Part shown: positions 48,767-58,083 of the stretch, piece after piece
Numbering within the stretch: position 1 is the first letter of the stretch
Layout: each line of letters starts with the position of its first letter
DNA from: Phytopseudomonas straminea
Lineage (GTDB): Bacteria > Pseudomonadota > Gammaproteobacteria > Pseudomonadales > Pseudomonadaceae
Assembly (NCBI RefSeq): GCF_900112645.1
Contig: NZ_FOMO01000003.1
Coordinates: 1 to 64,000, forward strand
Reading direction: 5' to 3'
Length of the DNA stretch: 64,000 bases
Notes under the pieces: generated by a model
Told to the model about the DNA's origin: nothing
What the model saw: only the letters and a program-made list of their open reading frames with translations
Database searches by the model: none
Made by a program: the position numbers and the translations under genes

Positions 48767-48790
48767 GCCGGAACCCGTCTGGGTTCCGGC
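48767..48790 (+). terminator. Hairpin between puuD and the permease
   Basis: A perfect 10-bp stem (GCCGGAACCC 48767-48776, GGGTTCCGGC 48781-48790) with a GTCT loop, and no T-run. It begins 5 bases after the puuD stop codon. Confidence 0.55.
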
Positions 48791-48914
48791 TGCTCTGACC
48801 TGAACGTATCGGGATCCCGTATTGGCCTTGCTGCCACGCCCCCTCGGCGCACGCCAGACGCTCGGCTGATCCCGGCCACGTTCGCAAACAAGTCCAAGAC
48901 GATGGCAGAGAGTT

Positions 48915-50468
48915 ATGAGTGATTACACGAACGCGCCGGCTTCCCCGGTGCAGGCTACGCCTGCTGCTGGCGCTGCGGCGCTGGTGTCCGGTAAAGGCCT
49001 GGCCCAGGGCAAAGTCGGTTTGCTGGCTTGCGTGGTGCTAGGCATTTCTACGATTGCACCGGTTTATACCCTGACCGGCGCGTTGGGTCCGACCGTGCGC
49101 GAGGTCGGGGTTTACCTGCCTGCAGTATTCATCGTCGGCTTTTTGCCGATGCTGCTGGTGGCCCTGGGTTATCGCGAGTTGAATGCCGCAGAGCCGGACA
49201 GCGGCACCTCATTCACCTGGTCGGCGCGGGCCTTTGGGCCAATGATCGGCTGGATCGGCGGATGGGGGCTGGTCACTGCCACCACCATCGTGCTCTCCAA
49301 CCTGGCGGGCATTGCGGTGGATTTCTTCTATCTCTTTCTTGCCCAGCTCACCGGGCTGGACTGGCTGGCAGACCTGACGCGCAACCTACTGGTGAACATC
49401 GTCACCTGCTGCGTGTTCATCGCCCTGGCGGTGTGGGTCTGTTGCCGCGGTATTGGCATGACCATGGGCGTGCAATACACCCTGGTGGCATTGCAGTTGT
49501 TGGTGCTGATCGGTTTCTCCATTGCCGCCTTCGTCGCGGCGCCCGAGAGTTCGCCGGTGGTCTTCCATCCCGAGTGGTTCAACCCGTTCAACATTGATTC
49601 GTTCTCCGCATTTGCGGCGGGCCTGTCGCTGTCGATCTTCATCTTCTGGGGCTGGGACGTGTGCCTGACGGTGAGCGAGGAGTCGGTGGGCAGCGAGAAG
49701 GTGCCGGGGCGCGCGGCGACCCTGACCGTGCTGCTGATTCTTGCCCTGTACCTGTTCACCGCGGCGGCCACCCTGCAGTTCGCCGGCACCGGTGAAACCG
49801 GCCTGGGGCTGGGCAATGCGCAGATCCAGGAAAACGTCTTCGCCCATCTGGCAGGCCCCGTGATGGGCCCGCTGGCGATCCTGATGTCCATCGCCGTGCT
49901 GGCCAGCACCGCCGCCTCGCTGCAATCGACCTTCATCTCGCCGGCGCGCACCTTGCTCGCCATGGGCTACTACCGCGCGGTGCCCAAGCGCTTCGCCCGC
50001 GTGCACCCGCACTCGCAGACGCCGCGTTACGCGACCATCGCCGCCGGCCTGGCTACTGCAGTGTTCTACGTGACCATGCGCACCCTGAGCGAGAACGTGC
50101 TGGCCGACACCATCACCGCCCTGGGCATGATGATCTGCTTCTACTATGCGCTGACGGCGTTCGCCTGCGTCTGGTATTTCCGCCACAGCCTGTTCGACAC
50201 CGCGCGGCATTTCTTCATGCGCGGCCTGTGCCCGCTGGTGGGCGCGGTGATGTTGTCGATCATCTTCTGGCAGACCACCCTGGACAGCATGTCGCCGGAC
50301 TTCGGCAGTGGCTCGCACATCGGCGGCCTCGGCCTGGTGTTCGTGATCGCCGTGGTGGTGCTACTGCTTGGCCTGGTGCTGATGTTCATCGCTCGCTGGC
50401 AGGCGCCGGCGTTCTTCGACGGCATCACCCTGCAGAAGCAGATGAAACCGGTAAAAGCTGAGGCGTAG
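48915..50468 (+). CDS. APC family permease, likely putrescine or amino-acid uptake
   Basis: The 517-residue inner-membrane protein has about twelve helices and the APC superfamily signature GISTIAPVYTLTGALGP in the first helix and FIFWGWDVCLTVSEE near residue 245. It follows puuD in the same direction. In the context of the Puu enzymes it is probably a putrescine or GABA importer, but APC substrate specificity cannot be read with confidence. E. coli PuuP is an analogous permease in its puu cluster. Confidence 0.8.
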   Translation: MSDYTNAPASPVQATPAAGAAALVSGKGLAQGKVGLLACVVLGISTIAPVYTLTGALGPTVREVGVYLPAVFIVGFLPMLLVALGYRELNAAEPDSGTSFTWSARAFGPMIGWIGGWGLVTATTIVLSNLAGIAVDFFYLFLAQLTGLDWLADLTRNLLVNIVTCCVFIALAVWVCCRGIGMTMGVQYTLVALQLLVLIGFSIAAFVAAPESSPVVFHPEWFNPFNIDSFSAFAAGLSLSIFIFWGWDVCLTVSEESVGSEKVPGRAATLTVLLILALYLFTAAATLQFAGTGETGLGLGNAQIQENVFAHLAGPVMGPLAILMSIAVLASTAASLQSTFISPARTLLAMGYYRAVPKRFARVHPHSQTPRYATIAAGLATAVFYVTMRTLSENVLADTITALGMMICFYYALTAFACVWYFRHSLFDTARHFFMRGLCPLVGAVMLSIIFWQTTLDSMSPDFGSGSHIGGLGLVFVIAVVVLLLGLVLMFIARWQAPAFFDGITLQKQMKPVKAEA

Positions 50469-50533
50469 CCTGGTGTTGAGCGCAGCGATACCCAGGTCAA
50501 TTCCCGGGTGTCGCTGCGCTCGACCCGGGCTAC
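50465..50533. repeat. Dispersed TAGCC...GGCTA repeat, copy 2
   Basis: The left arm GTAGCCTGGTGTTGAGCGCA and the right arm TCGCTGCGCTCGACCCGGGC followed by TAC form an inverted repeat. It matches the left half of the element at 37329-37437. It overlaps the permease stop codon. Confidence 0.65.
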
Positions 50534-50556
50534 GGAAGCATGGTTCTGGAAAACAA

Positions 50557-50580
50557 AAAGGGACGCCGAAGCGTCCCTTT
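50557..50580. terminator. Bidirectional terminator between permease and leuA
   Basis: AAAGGGACGC (50557-50566) pairs with GCGTCCCTTT (50571-50580) over a CGAA tetraloop, with A and T tracts on the two sides. It lies between the convergent permease and leuA genes. Confidence 0.85.
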
Positions 50581-50602
50581 GTCGTTTACCGCAGGCTGCT
50601 GA

Positions 50603-52279
50603 TCAGGCTGCCTGGGTCTTTTCCTCGGCTTGTTTCACGGCCCTGTTCAGGGCGCTGAACAGGGCACGGAAACTCGCCGTGGTGATGTTCTCGTCGATGC
50701 CGATGCCGTGCAGCGGGCGTTGGCCGTCGAGGCGGATCTCGATGTAGCAGGCCGCCTTGGCGTTGGCGCCGCCACCGATGGCGTGCTCGTGGTAGTCCAT
50801 CACTTCCACGGCGATCGGCAGGCTGGAGGCCAGGGCTTCCAGCGCACCTTTACCCGAACCGTTCCAGCGCTGTTCCTGGCCGTCAACCTGGACCTTAACC
50901 TCGACGCTGCTCTCGCCATTCTCTTCCTGCAGGCGATGGCCTTTCAGTTCGTACGGGGAGGTGGCCTTGAGGTATTCGCTGTCGAGCAGCTTGTGGATCT
51001 GCGACGCGGTCATCTCCAGGCCCAGGCGATCGGTTTCTTTCTGCACCACCTGGCTGAACTCGATCTGCATGCGGCGCGGCAGGTTGATACCGTATTCCTG
51101 CTCGAGCAGGAAGGTGATGCCGCCTTTGCCGGACTGGCTGTTCACGCGGATCACCGCTTCGTAGTCGCGGCCGATGTCGGCAGGGTCGATCGGCAGGTAC
51201 GGCACTTCCCACAGCGCATCTTCCTTCTGCTGGGCGAAGCCCTTGCGGATGGCATCCTGGTGCGAGCCGGAGAAGGCGGTGTGGACCAGGTCGCCCACGT
51301 ACGGATGGCGCGGGTGCACCGGAATCTGGTTGCAGTCCTCGACCACCTTGCGCACCGCGTCGATGTCGGAGAAGTCCAGCTGCGGGTTGACGCCCTGGGT
51401 ATAGAGGTTCAGCGCCAGGGTCACCAGGCAGACGTTGCCGGTACGCTCGCCGTTGCCGAACAGGCAGCCTTCGACGCGATCGGCGCCGGCCATCACGGCC
51501 AGCTCGGAAGCGGCGACGCCGGTGCCGCGGTCGTTATGGGTGTGCACGCTGATCTGCACGCTGTCGCGCTTGTTCACGTGGCGGCCGAACCACTCGATCT
51601 GGTCGGCGTAATTGTTCGGCGTAGCGCACTCGATAGTAGCCGGCAGATTGAGGATCAGCGGGTTGGCCGGGGTCGGCTGGAACACGTCGATCACCGCGTT
51701 GCACACCTCGACCGCGAAGTCGATCTCGGTGCTGCTGAACACTTCCGGCGAGTACTCGAAGCCCCACTGGGTTTCCGGTGCGGCAGCGGCCAGGCGCTTG
51801 ATGGTGGTGCCGGCGGCCACGGCGATGGCTTTCACGCCAGCCTTGTCCTGGTTGAAGACGATCTTGCGGAAGCTCGGCGCACAGGCGTTGTAGTAGTGGA
51901 CGATGGCCTTCTTGGCGCCTTTCAGCGATTCGAACGTACGCTCGATAAGGTCGTCACGGGCCTGGGTCAGCACTTGGATGGTCACGTCGTCCGGGATGTG
52001 GCCGCCTTCGATCAACTCGCGCACGAAGTCGAAGTCGGTCTGCGAGGCGGACGGGAAGCCCACTTCGATTTCCTTCAGGCCGACCTGCACCAGGCACTTG
52101 AAGAAGCGCATCTTCTTCTCGGCGTCCATCGGCTCGATCAGCGACTGGTTGCCGTCACGCAGGTCGGTTGACAGCCAGATCGGCGCCTTGTCGATGATCT
52201 TGTCCGGCCAGGTACGGTCCGGGATCTGGATCTGGGTGAACGGGCGGTACTTTTGCGACGGGTCTTTGAGCATGCTCAT
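50603..52279 (-). CDS. leuA: 2-isopropylmalate synthase
   Basis: Condenses acetyl-CoA with 2-oxoisovalerate, the first step of leucine synthesis. The 558-residue protein is the LeuA type 2 form: [18 protein letters not shown] with metal-binding Asp, [15 protein letters not shown] with the His pair, and a C-terminal regulatory domain with the [11 protein letters not shown] stretch. The ATG at 52279 was chosen ([11 protein letters not shown]). A leucine-rich leader peptide is encoded 85 bp upstream, indicating attenuation control. Confidence 0.97.
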   Translation of the reverse strand: MSMLKDPSQKYRPFTQIQIPDRTWPDKIIDKAPIWLSTDLRDGNQSLIEPMDAEKKMRFFKCLVQVGLKEIEVGFPSASQTDFDFVRELIEGGHIPDDVTIQVLTQARDDLIERTFESLKGAKKAIVHYYNACAPSFRKIVFNQDKAGVKAIAVAAGTTIKRLAAAAPETQWGFEYSPEVFSSTEIDFAVEVCNAVIDVFQPTPANPLILNLPATIECATPNNYADQIEWFGRHVNKRDSVQISVHTHNDRGTGVAASELAVMAGADRVEGCLFGNGERTGNVCLVTLALNLYTQGVNPQLDFSDIDAVRKVVEDCNQIPVHPRHPYVGDLVHTAFSGSHQDAIRKGFAQQKEDALWEVPYLPIDPADIGRDYEAVIRVNSQSGKGGITFLLEQEYGINLPRRMQIEFSQVVQKETDRLGLEMTASQIHKLLDSEYLKATSPYELKGHRLQEENGESSVEVKVQVDGQEQRWNGSGKGALEALASSLPIAVEVMDYHEHAIGGGANAKAACYIEIRLDGQRPLHGIGIDENITTASFRALFSALNRAVKQAEEKTQAA

Positions 52280-52364
52280 GAATCAATCCTGAAGGCGAGG
52301 GCCCGCATGGGCCGTGCTGAAAAAGAGAGAAATCGAAACCGCGAGAAAAGGGGGCCGGCAGACC

Positions 52365-52439
52365 CTAGCGCAGTCGCTGAGCGACCAGACAGAGATTGGC
52401 GTGTTGCCGAAGCAGAATGAGGGTCTGGGAGATAGTCAT
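52365..52439 (-). CDS. leuA leader peptide
   Basis: A 24-codon frame starts MTISQTLILLRQ and ends LVAQRLR with six Leu residues, terminating 85 bp before the leuA ATG. After the stop the RNA contains AGGGTCTG, complementary to CAGACCCT inside the leader codons, so alternative pairing controlled by ribosome position is possible. This is the layout of amino-acid attenuation leaders. The exact terminator helix was not resolved by eye. Confidence 0.75.
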   Translation of the reverse strand: MTISQTLILLRQHANLCLVAQRLR

Positions 52440-52495
52440 GTGGCCAACCCTAACCACTGAGGGAAAAGCTGGCAAGCCTGTCTTTGAAATTGGTG

Positions 52496-52529
52496 AAAAC
52501 CACCAAGGCTTGTGCTTTGGTGGTTTTTT
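52496..52529. terminator. Terminator between mscS-type gene and leuA leader
   Basis: AAAACCACCAA (52496-52506) pairs with TTGGTGGTTTT (52517-52527), with T-runs on both sides. It should end the mscS-type transcript, which stops at 52550 on the minus strand. Confidence 0.85.
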
Positions 52530-52549
52530 ATTGCGGTTTTGAAGTGTTT

Positions 52550-53830
52550 TTAGCTTTGCAGTTGCGCGGCACTTGCCGGTTGCGCTGGCGCATGCGAGTT
52601 GGGGCGCAACTCGCGCATGTCTGCGCCGCTGGGGTGCTGGAACACCCGCAGGCCGAACTCCGGGAGGATCGCCAGCAGGTGGTCGAAGATGTCCGATTGG
52701 TAACCCTCATAAGCCGCCCACGCCACGGTATTGGTGAAGCAGTAAAGCTCCAGCGGCAGGCCATCGGCGGTGGGCTGCAGTTGGCGCACCAGCAGGGTCA
52801 TGTTCTGGTTGATGCCCCGATGCTGGCGCAGGTACAGCTCGACGTAGGCGCGGAAGGTGCCGATGTTGGTCACCCGCCGGGTGTTGGCCGGCTCCTGCGC
52901 CGCTTCGGCCAACTCGGTGTTCCAGCTCAACAGCTCGCTCTGCTTGCTGCTCAGGTACTGGCCGAGCAGCAGGAAGCGCTGCAGGCGGGCGATCTCGTCC
53001 GGGCTGAGGAAACGCACGCTGGTCTGGTCCAGGTAGATCGAGCGCTTGATACGCCGGCCACCGGATTCCTGCATGCCGCGATAGTTCTTGAACGGGTCGC
53101 TGATGAAGCGCTTGGTCGGGATGGTGGTGATGGTCTTGTCGAAGTTCTGCACCTTGACCGTGTGCAGGGCGATATCGATCACGTCGCCGTCAGCGTTGAG
53201 TTGGGGCATTTCGATCCAGTCGCCGACGCGGATGATATCGCTGGAGGAAATCTGCACGCTGGCCACCAGCGAGAGCAGGGTGTCCTGGAAAATCAGCATG
53301 AGGACTGCGGCCATGGCGCCGAGGCCGGAGAGCAGGATCAGCGGCGAGCGGTCGATCAGCGCGGCCACCATCAGGATCGCGGCGATGGCGTAGATGACGA
53401 TGGTCACCACCTGGATGTAGCCCTTGATGGGTTTGAGGTGGGCGTCGGGGCGGCGCTGGTAGAGCATGTTGATGAGGTTCAGCACACCGCCTATGGCCAG
53501 GGCGATGGTGAGGATGATGAATGCGCTGCAGACGTTCTGCACTACCGTGACCACGGCCTCGGGTAGGTGCGGGATGACCTTGATGCCGCTGGTGAGGATC
53601 AGCGCCGGCACGATATTGGCTAGGCGGCGCACCACGTGGGAGTCGCCCAACACCTTGTCCTGGCCAATGCTGGTCGAACGCAGCGCGCGGTACAGGCCGC
53701 GCACCAGAATGCGCTTGACCACCCAGTTGGCGATCCAGGCACCGAACAGCAGCAGGCAGAGGCTGATCAGGGTATGCAGTTCGGGGTATTGCTGCAGCCA
53801 CGCGAGGGTGGCCTGGTACTGTTCTTTCAT
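52550..53830 (-). CDS. Mechanosensitive channel, YbdG-like
   Basis: The 426-residue inner-membrane protein has about five N-terminal helices and the MscS pore-lining region (LILLSGLGAMAAVLMLIFQDTLLSLVASVQI) followed by the beta domain (IIRVGDWIEMPQLNADGDVIDI). The length and the single insert-free beta domain fit YbdG (miniconductance channel) rather than MscS itself. Start at ATG 53830 is preferred; an ATG ten codons earlier is possible. It relieves turgor on osmotic downshift. Confidence 0.85.
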   Translation of the reverse strand: MKEQYQATLAWLQQYPELHTLISLCLLLFGAWIANWVVKRILVRGLYRALRSTSIGQDKVLGDSHVVRRLANIVPALILTSGIKVIPHLPEAVVTVVQNVCSAFIILTIALAIGGVLNLINMLYQRRPDAHLKPIKGYIQVVTIVIYAIAAILMVAALIDRSPLILLSGLGAMAAVLMLIFQDTLLSLVASVQISSSDIIRVGDWIEMPQLNADGDVIDIALHTVKVQNFDKTITTIPTKRFISDPFKNYRGMQESGGRRIKRSIYLDQTSVRFLSPDEIARLQRFLLLGQYLSSKQSELLSWNTELAEAAQEPANTRRVTNIGTFRAYVELYLRQHRGINQNMTLLVRQLQPTADGLPLELYCFTNTVAWAAYEGYQSDIFDHLLAILPEFGLRVFQHPSGADMRELRPNSHAPAQPASAAQLQS

Positions 53831-54004
53831 CGCGTCTCTCGCTCGTTTCATGACCGCCATCGCCGGCGCGCCGGGCGATGGCGCGCGTACCTTAGCAAAG
53901 GCAGCAGGCGCGCGTGCAGTCGCGTGATTACGAATGCACGTTTCGAGCGGGGGGCGATAGCCTAAAGGTTGCCCGGCACGCCTTGCAGCGCGCCGAGCAG
54001 AACC

Positions 54005-54673
54005 TCACTTGGCGTAGGCGTATTCGCCGCCTTTTTCCAGAGCGCGCCGGTAGGCGGGGCGGGCGTGGATGCGTTCGAGGAAGGCCATCAGGCGCGGGCG
54101 GCTGGCGTCCAGGCCGGCACGCGCAGCAGCGGCTTCCAGGGGAAAGCTCATCTGAATGTCGGCAGCGCTGAACGCTTCGCCGGCAAACCAGGTGCTCTTG
54201 TCCAGCTCGCCTTCGAGATAATCCAGGTGCAGCTTGAGCTGCGGAGTAACGAAGGCGCTCTTGACCTTCTGGGCGATGCCGCGGGCGATCGGCTTGACGA
54301 AGAACGGCATCGGGCTGCTTTCCACTTTGTCGAACACCAGCTTGAGCAGCAGCGGTGACATGGCCGAGCCTTCGGCGTAATGCAGCCAGTAATTACAGCG
54401 CAGTCGCTCGGGGCTCTCGGCAGCCGGCAGCAGCTGCGGGCCATAGCGATTGGCGAGGTAGTCGATGATGGCCCCGGACTCGGCCAGGGTCAGATTGCCG
54501 TCGGTGACCACCGGCGACTTGCCCAGCGGGTGCACGGCGCGCAGCTCGGGCGGAGCGAGCATGGTTTGCGGGTCGCGCTCGTAGCGCTTGATCTGATACT
54601 CGACGCCCAGCTCTTCGAGCAGCCAGAGAATGCGCTGCGAGCGCGAGTTGTTGAGGTGGTGGACGGTGATCAT
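54005..54673 (-). CDS. Glutathione S-transferase
   Basis: The 222-residue protein has the N-terminal thioredoxin-like domain (MITVHHLNNSRSQRILWLLEELG, with ESGAIIDYL as glutathione gamma-glutamyl contact) and an all-helical C-terminal domain. It is a cytoplasmic GST of the class found in many Pseudomonas genomes. Substrate unknown. It is between the mscS-type and M23 peptidase genes, all on the minus strand, with gaps of 75 to 174 bp. Confidence 0.9.
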   Translation of the reverse strand: MITVHHLNNSRSQRILWLLEELGVEYQIKRYERDPQTMLAPPELRAVHPLGKSPVVTDGNLTLAESGAIIDYLANRYGPQLLPAAESPERLRCNYWLHYAEGSAMSPLLLKLVFDKVESSPMPFFVKPIARGIAQKVKSAFVTPQLKLHLDYLEGELDKSTWFAGEAFSAADIQMSFPLEAAAARAGLDASRPRLMAFLERIHARPAYRRALEKGGEYAYAK

Positions 54674-54748
54674 CAGGGCTCCTCGGGAAGGTCGGGCGAC
54701 TGCCGCTCAGCGTAGACGCGAACGGGGGCGCCGCCTAGCCGTCCAGCC

Positions 54749-55570
54749 TCAAGGCTTGAACGCACCAATAAAGATCGCCGGGTCGACCCGCGCATCGTTG
54801 AGGCTGACGTTCCAGTGCAGGTGCGGGCCGGTCGCACGGCCGGTGGCGCCGACCTTGCCGAGCACGCCGCCCCGGGGCAGTTCGTCGCCGACCTTCACGC
54901 CTATTTCCGAGAGGTGGCAGAACATGCTGATCAGGCCCTGGCCGTGGTCGACGAACACCGTCTTGCCGTTGAAGAAGTAGTCGCCGACCAGGATCACCGT
55001 GCCGGCCGCTGGCGCCTTGATAGGCGTGCCGCGGTTGACGGCAAAGTCCAACCCAGAGTGTGGGTTGCGCTCTTCGCCATTGAAGAAGCGGCGCAGGCCG
55101 AAAGGGCTCGACAGCGGGCCGTTGACCGGTTTGTCGAACAGCAGGTTGCTCGGCTGGCGCGAGCTGAACTGCCGGTAGGCGCGGGTCTGCTCGGCCAACT
55201 CCTTCTCGATACGCGCGAGGTTCTTGGCGTTGGGGTTGACCTGCTGCTGGTTCTTGATGGTGATGCGCTGCTCGACGTACTTCTTGCTGCCCACCTGGAA
55301 GCTCAGGCGCTGGCCGGCGGATTCGATCTGCTGGGTACCAGGTTTGACGCTCAGTGGGATGCCGACGATAGCGATCCACCGTTGCCCGTCCTCCTTCACC
55401 ACCAGCACCGGCTTGCCCTGGTAGGTGGCGCTGGGCGCGCTGGCGCCGTTGCCCAGGTCGACTACCGCCACACCGCCGGGCACTGGTTTGTTGAGCAGTC
55501 GGCTGATAAAGCCTTCGGCGTGGGCGGGTAGGGCGAGGCACAGGGTGAGCAGTAACAGCAGTGAACGCAT
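54749..55570 (-). CDS. M23 family peptidase
   Basis: The 273-residue protein has a signal peptide (MRSLLLLLTLCLALPAHA) and a C-terminal LytM/M23 domain with HSGLDFA (zinc His and Asp) and GPHLHWNV. It should cleave peptide crosslinks of peptidoglycan in the periplasm, or activate an amidase if degenerate; the zinc ligands appear present. It begins just downstream of xseA (12 bp) and is probably cotranscribed with it. Confidence 0.9.
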   Translation of the reverse strand: MRSLLLLLTLCLALPAHAEGFISRLLNKPVPGGVAVVDLGNGASAPSATYQGKPVLVVKEDGQRWIAIVGIPLSVKPGTQQIESAGQRLSFQVGSKKYVEQRITIKNQQQVNPNAKNLARIEKELAEQTRAYRQFSSRQPSNLLFDKPVNGPLSSPFGLRRFFNGEERNPHSGLDFAVNRGTPIKAPAAGTVILVGDYFFNGKTVFVDHGQGLISMFCHLSEIGVKVGDELPRGGVLGKVGATGRATGPHLHWNVSLNDARVDPAIFIGAFKP

Positions 55571-55582
55571 GGAGTTTCCTTA

Positions 55583-56962
55583 TCAGTCCAGCAACGACAA
55601 CGTGACCGGCGCGAGGTGATTGTCTTCGACGCGCACCTCCAGTTCGCCTTCGCCCAGGCGCGCCTTGAGGCGTTGCCCGGGCTGGGTGGCTGCGGCGCTG
55701 CGAATCGCCCGGCCGCGCTCATCTAGCAGAATGCTGTAACCACGGCCCAGGGTCGCCAGTGGGCTGACCACGTGCAGCGTCTGCATCTGGCTGTGCAGCG
55801 CCAGGCGGCGGGCCTTGAGGCCTTCCTTCATCGCCCGCGGCAGGCGTTCGGCCAGGCTGTCGAGGCGCTGGCGCAGCAACTTGAGGTGGCGCCCGGGGTG
55901 TTGACCGGCCAGGCGGGCTTCGAGTTGCGCCAGTTTGTGGCTGCGCCCGTTGAGATGCTGGGCGAAGGCGCGGCGCAGCCGCATGTCCAGATCATCGAGG
56001 CGCTGGGCCTGCTGGCGCAGCCGTTCGCCGGGGTGGCGCATGCGCCGGGTCAGGCCGTCGAGGCGCATGCGTTCACGGGCCAGACGGCTGTTCATCGCCA
56101 GGGTCAGGCGTCGTTGCAGCACGCTGACACGCTGGCTCAGGTCGTTGCTGGAGGGCGCCAACAGCTCGGCGGCAGCCGATGGCGTGGGGGCGCGCACGTC
56201 GGCGACGAAATCGCTGATCGACACATCGGTTTCATGGCCGACCGCGCTGACGATGGGCGTCACGCAGGCCGCCACGGCGCGGGCCACGGCCTCTTCGTTG
56301 AAGCACCAGAGATCTTCCAGGGAGCCGCCGCCGCGGGCCAGGATCAACGCATCGAAACCCTGGGCATCGGCCAGCTTCAGGGCGCGGACGATCTGCGCCG
56401 TGGCCTCGCGGCCCTGCACGGCGGTGGGAATCAGGCTCAGCTCGACCTGCGGAGCGCGGCGGCGGAACACGCTGATGATGTCGCGGATCACCGCACCGGT
56501 CGGCGAGCTGACGATGCCGATGCGCCGTGGGTGGGCAGGCAGGGCGCGTTTGCTTTCGGCGGCGAACAGACCTTCGGCGCCGAGTTTCTCCTTCAGCGCC
56601 TCGAAGGCCAGGCGCAGGGCGCCGTCACCAGCCGGTTCGACGGCGTCGAGAATCAGCTGGTAATCGCCACGGCCCTCGAACAGCGAGACCTTGCCACGCA
56701 CCTTGATCGCCAGGCCGTCGCGCAGCGCCTGGCGCACCCGCGCGGCGTTCTGCCGAAACAGCGCGCAGCGCACTTGGGCCTGGCTGTCCTTCAGCGTGAA
56801 GTAGATGTGGCCGGAGGCCGGACGCGCCAGGTTGGAAATCTCGCCCTCGACCCAGATGCCACCAAAGACATCTTCGAGCAACAGGCGCGCGCGGTTGTTG
56901 AGCTGGCTGACGCTGAGCACCTCGCGGTCGAGGTTCAGGCGTTGGAACGGGTCTTTGATCAT
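55583..56962 (-). CDS. xseA: Exonuclease VII large subunit
   Basis: The 459-residue protein has an N-terminal OB-fold (VSQLNNRARLLLEDVFGGIWVEGEISN), the catalytic domain with RIGIVSSPTGAVIRDI, GRGGGSLEDLWCFNEE-type motif (ARGGGSLEDLW) and GHETDVSISDFVAD, and a long coiled-coil C terminus. With XseB it degrades single-stranded DNA from both ends. ATG 56962 or the ATG three codons upstream may be used. In other pseudomonads xseA usually neighbours guaB; here it is about 51 kb away. Confidence 0.96.
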   Translation of the reverse strand: MIKDPFQRLNLDREVLSVSQLNNRARLLLEDVFGGIWVEGEISNLARPASGHIYFTLKDSQAQVRCALFRQNAARVRQALRDGLAIKVRGKVSLFEGRGDYQLILDAVEPAGDGALRLAFEALKEKLGAEGLFAAESKRALPAHPRRIGIVSSPTGAVIRDIISVFRRRAPQVELSLIPTAVQGREATAQIVRALKLADAQGFDALILARGGGSLEDLWCFNEEAVARAVAACVTPIVSAVGHETDVSISDFVADVRAPTPSAAAELLAPSSNDLSQRVSVLQRRLTLAMNSRLARERMRLDGLTRRMRHPGERLRQQAQRLDDLDMRLRRAFAQHLNGRSHKLAQLEARLAGQHPGRHLKLLRQRLDSLAERLPRAMKEGLKARRLALHSQMQTLHVVSPLATLGRGYSILLDERGRAIRSAAATQPGQRLKARLGEGELEVRVEDNHLAPVTLSLLD

Positions 56963-57019
56963 GGCCGGCATGATAAGCCGAGCTGCTGGTGTGGCGATAC
57001 CGCGAGCCGGCGGCGCGGC

Positions 57020-57919
57020 TCAACCTTCGTTCTCGGCCTTGAGAAAGTCCACGAAGGCGCGCAGCGGCGAGGGCACGTGGCGGCGGTCGTTGTAGTACAG
57101 GTATGGGCCGTCGAAGCCTTGCCACCAGTCCGGCAGTACCGGCACCAGCGCACCCTGTTCGAACAGCGGGCCGAGGTATTCCTCGAAGGTGTAGATGATG
57201 CCGACGCCGGCCACGGCGGCCCCCACTTCCAGATCCTGGGAAGACGACAGCAGCGGCCCCTGGGGCGGCACGCGGATTATCTCGCCATCCTTCTCCAGCT
57301 CCCAGACGCCCAGCTTGCCGCTCTCGAAACGGTGGCCGATCAGGCGGTGTTCGAGCAGGTCGCGCGGGTGCTGCGGCGTGCCGTGGCGCTGCAGATAGCC
57401 TGGCGCGGCACCGGCCACGAAGCGCTGCCGGCGCGGCCCGATGGGCACGGCGATCATGTCCTTGGCCAGGCTTTCCTCGTAGCGCACGCCGGCATCGAAG
57501 CCGGTGGCGACCACGTCGATAAAGGTGTTGTCCATGGCCACCTCCACGCTTACGCCGGGGTAGCGCTCGAGAAAGGCGGGAATCAGGCGCGGCAGCACGA
57601 AGCGGGCGATGGGTACCGGCACGTTGAGACGCAGGGTGCCCACGGGTTGTTGCGCCTCGTCGTCGAGGTCGCTGAAGGCTGCGTCGATTTCATCGAGCGC
57701 CGGGCGCAGCCGATCCAGCAGGCGCGCGCCCACTTCGGTGGGGTACACGCTGCGGGTGGTGCGGTTGAGCAGGCGCACGCCGAGATCGCTTTCCAGGCGG
57801 CGTACGCAATCGCTGATCGACGAGGCCGGCATGCCGCGTTTCTGCGCGGCTACCCGAAAACCGCCGGCTTCGACCACCGCAGCGAACAGGGCGACATCAG
57901 TCAGGTTGGGCTGGCGCAT
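57020..57919 (-). CDS. LysR family regulator, divergent from SDR
   Basis: The 299-residue protein has the LysR HTH (EAGGFRVAAQKRGMPASSIS, about residues 17-36) and RLLNRTTRSVYPTEVG. The ATG at 57919 (MRQPNLTDVALF) is the standard start. It is divergent from the SDR gene (164 bp apart), which is its likely target. Confidence 0.87.
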   Translation of the reverse strand: MRQPNLTDVALFAAVVEAGGFRVAAQKRGMPASSISDCVRRLESDLGVRLLNRTTRSVYPTEVGARLLDRLRPALDEIDAAFSDLDDEAQQPVGTLRLNVPVPIARFVLPRLIPAFLERYPGVSVEVAMDNTFIDVVATGFDAGVRYEESLAKDMIAVPIGPRRQRFVAGAAPGYLQRHGTPQHPRDLLEHRLIGHRFESGKLGVWELEKDGEIIRVPPQGPLLSSSQDLEVGAAVAGVGIIYTFEEYLGPLFEQGALVPVLPDWWQGFDGPYLYYNDRRHVPSPLRAFVDFLKAENEG

Positions 57920-57951
57920 GCTGATGGCTCTCGAACTGGAAGGTCTTGATC

Positions 57952-57967
57952 GTACGGATGGCCGTAC
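57952..57967. promoter_or_regulatory. Candidate operator between LysR and SDR
   Basis: A perfect inverted repeat GTACGG (57952-57957) and CCGTAC (57962-57967) with a 4-base centre lies 33 bp upstream of the LysR start in the divergent region. Binding is inferred only from position and symmetry. Confidence 0.4.
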
Positions 57968-58083
57968 ACGGCGTCCAGTTTTATACGGCTTATCGTGGCG
58001 TGCTGCCCGTTGAACAATGGTTCTCGTCGACGGGCTGCGCTGTTGCGAGCCGTCGGACTTCCCACCCACAAGAGGACCGAACA

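Noticed and set aside
46515..48887. 790-codon open frame antisense to puuB and puuD
   Set aside because: Shadow of well-recognised genes on the plus strand, low-complexity His/Gly/Ala-rich translation.
50630..52171. 513-codon open frame antisense to leuA
   Set aside because: Shadow of leuA; codon composition mirrors the real gene.
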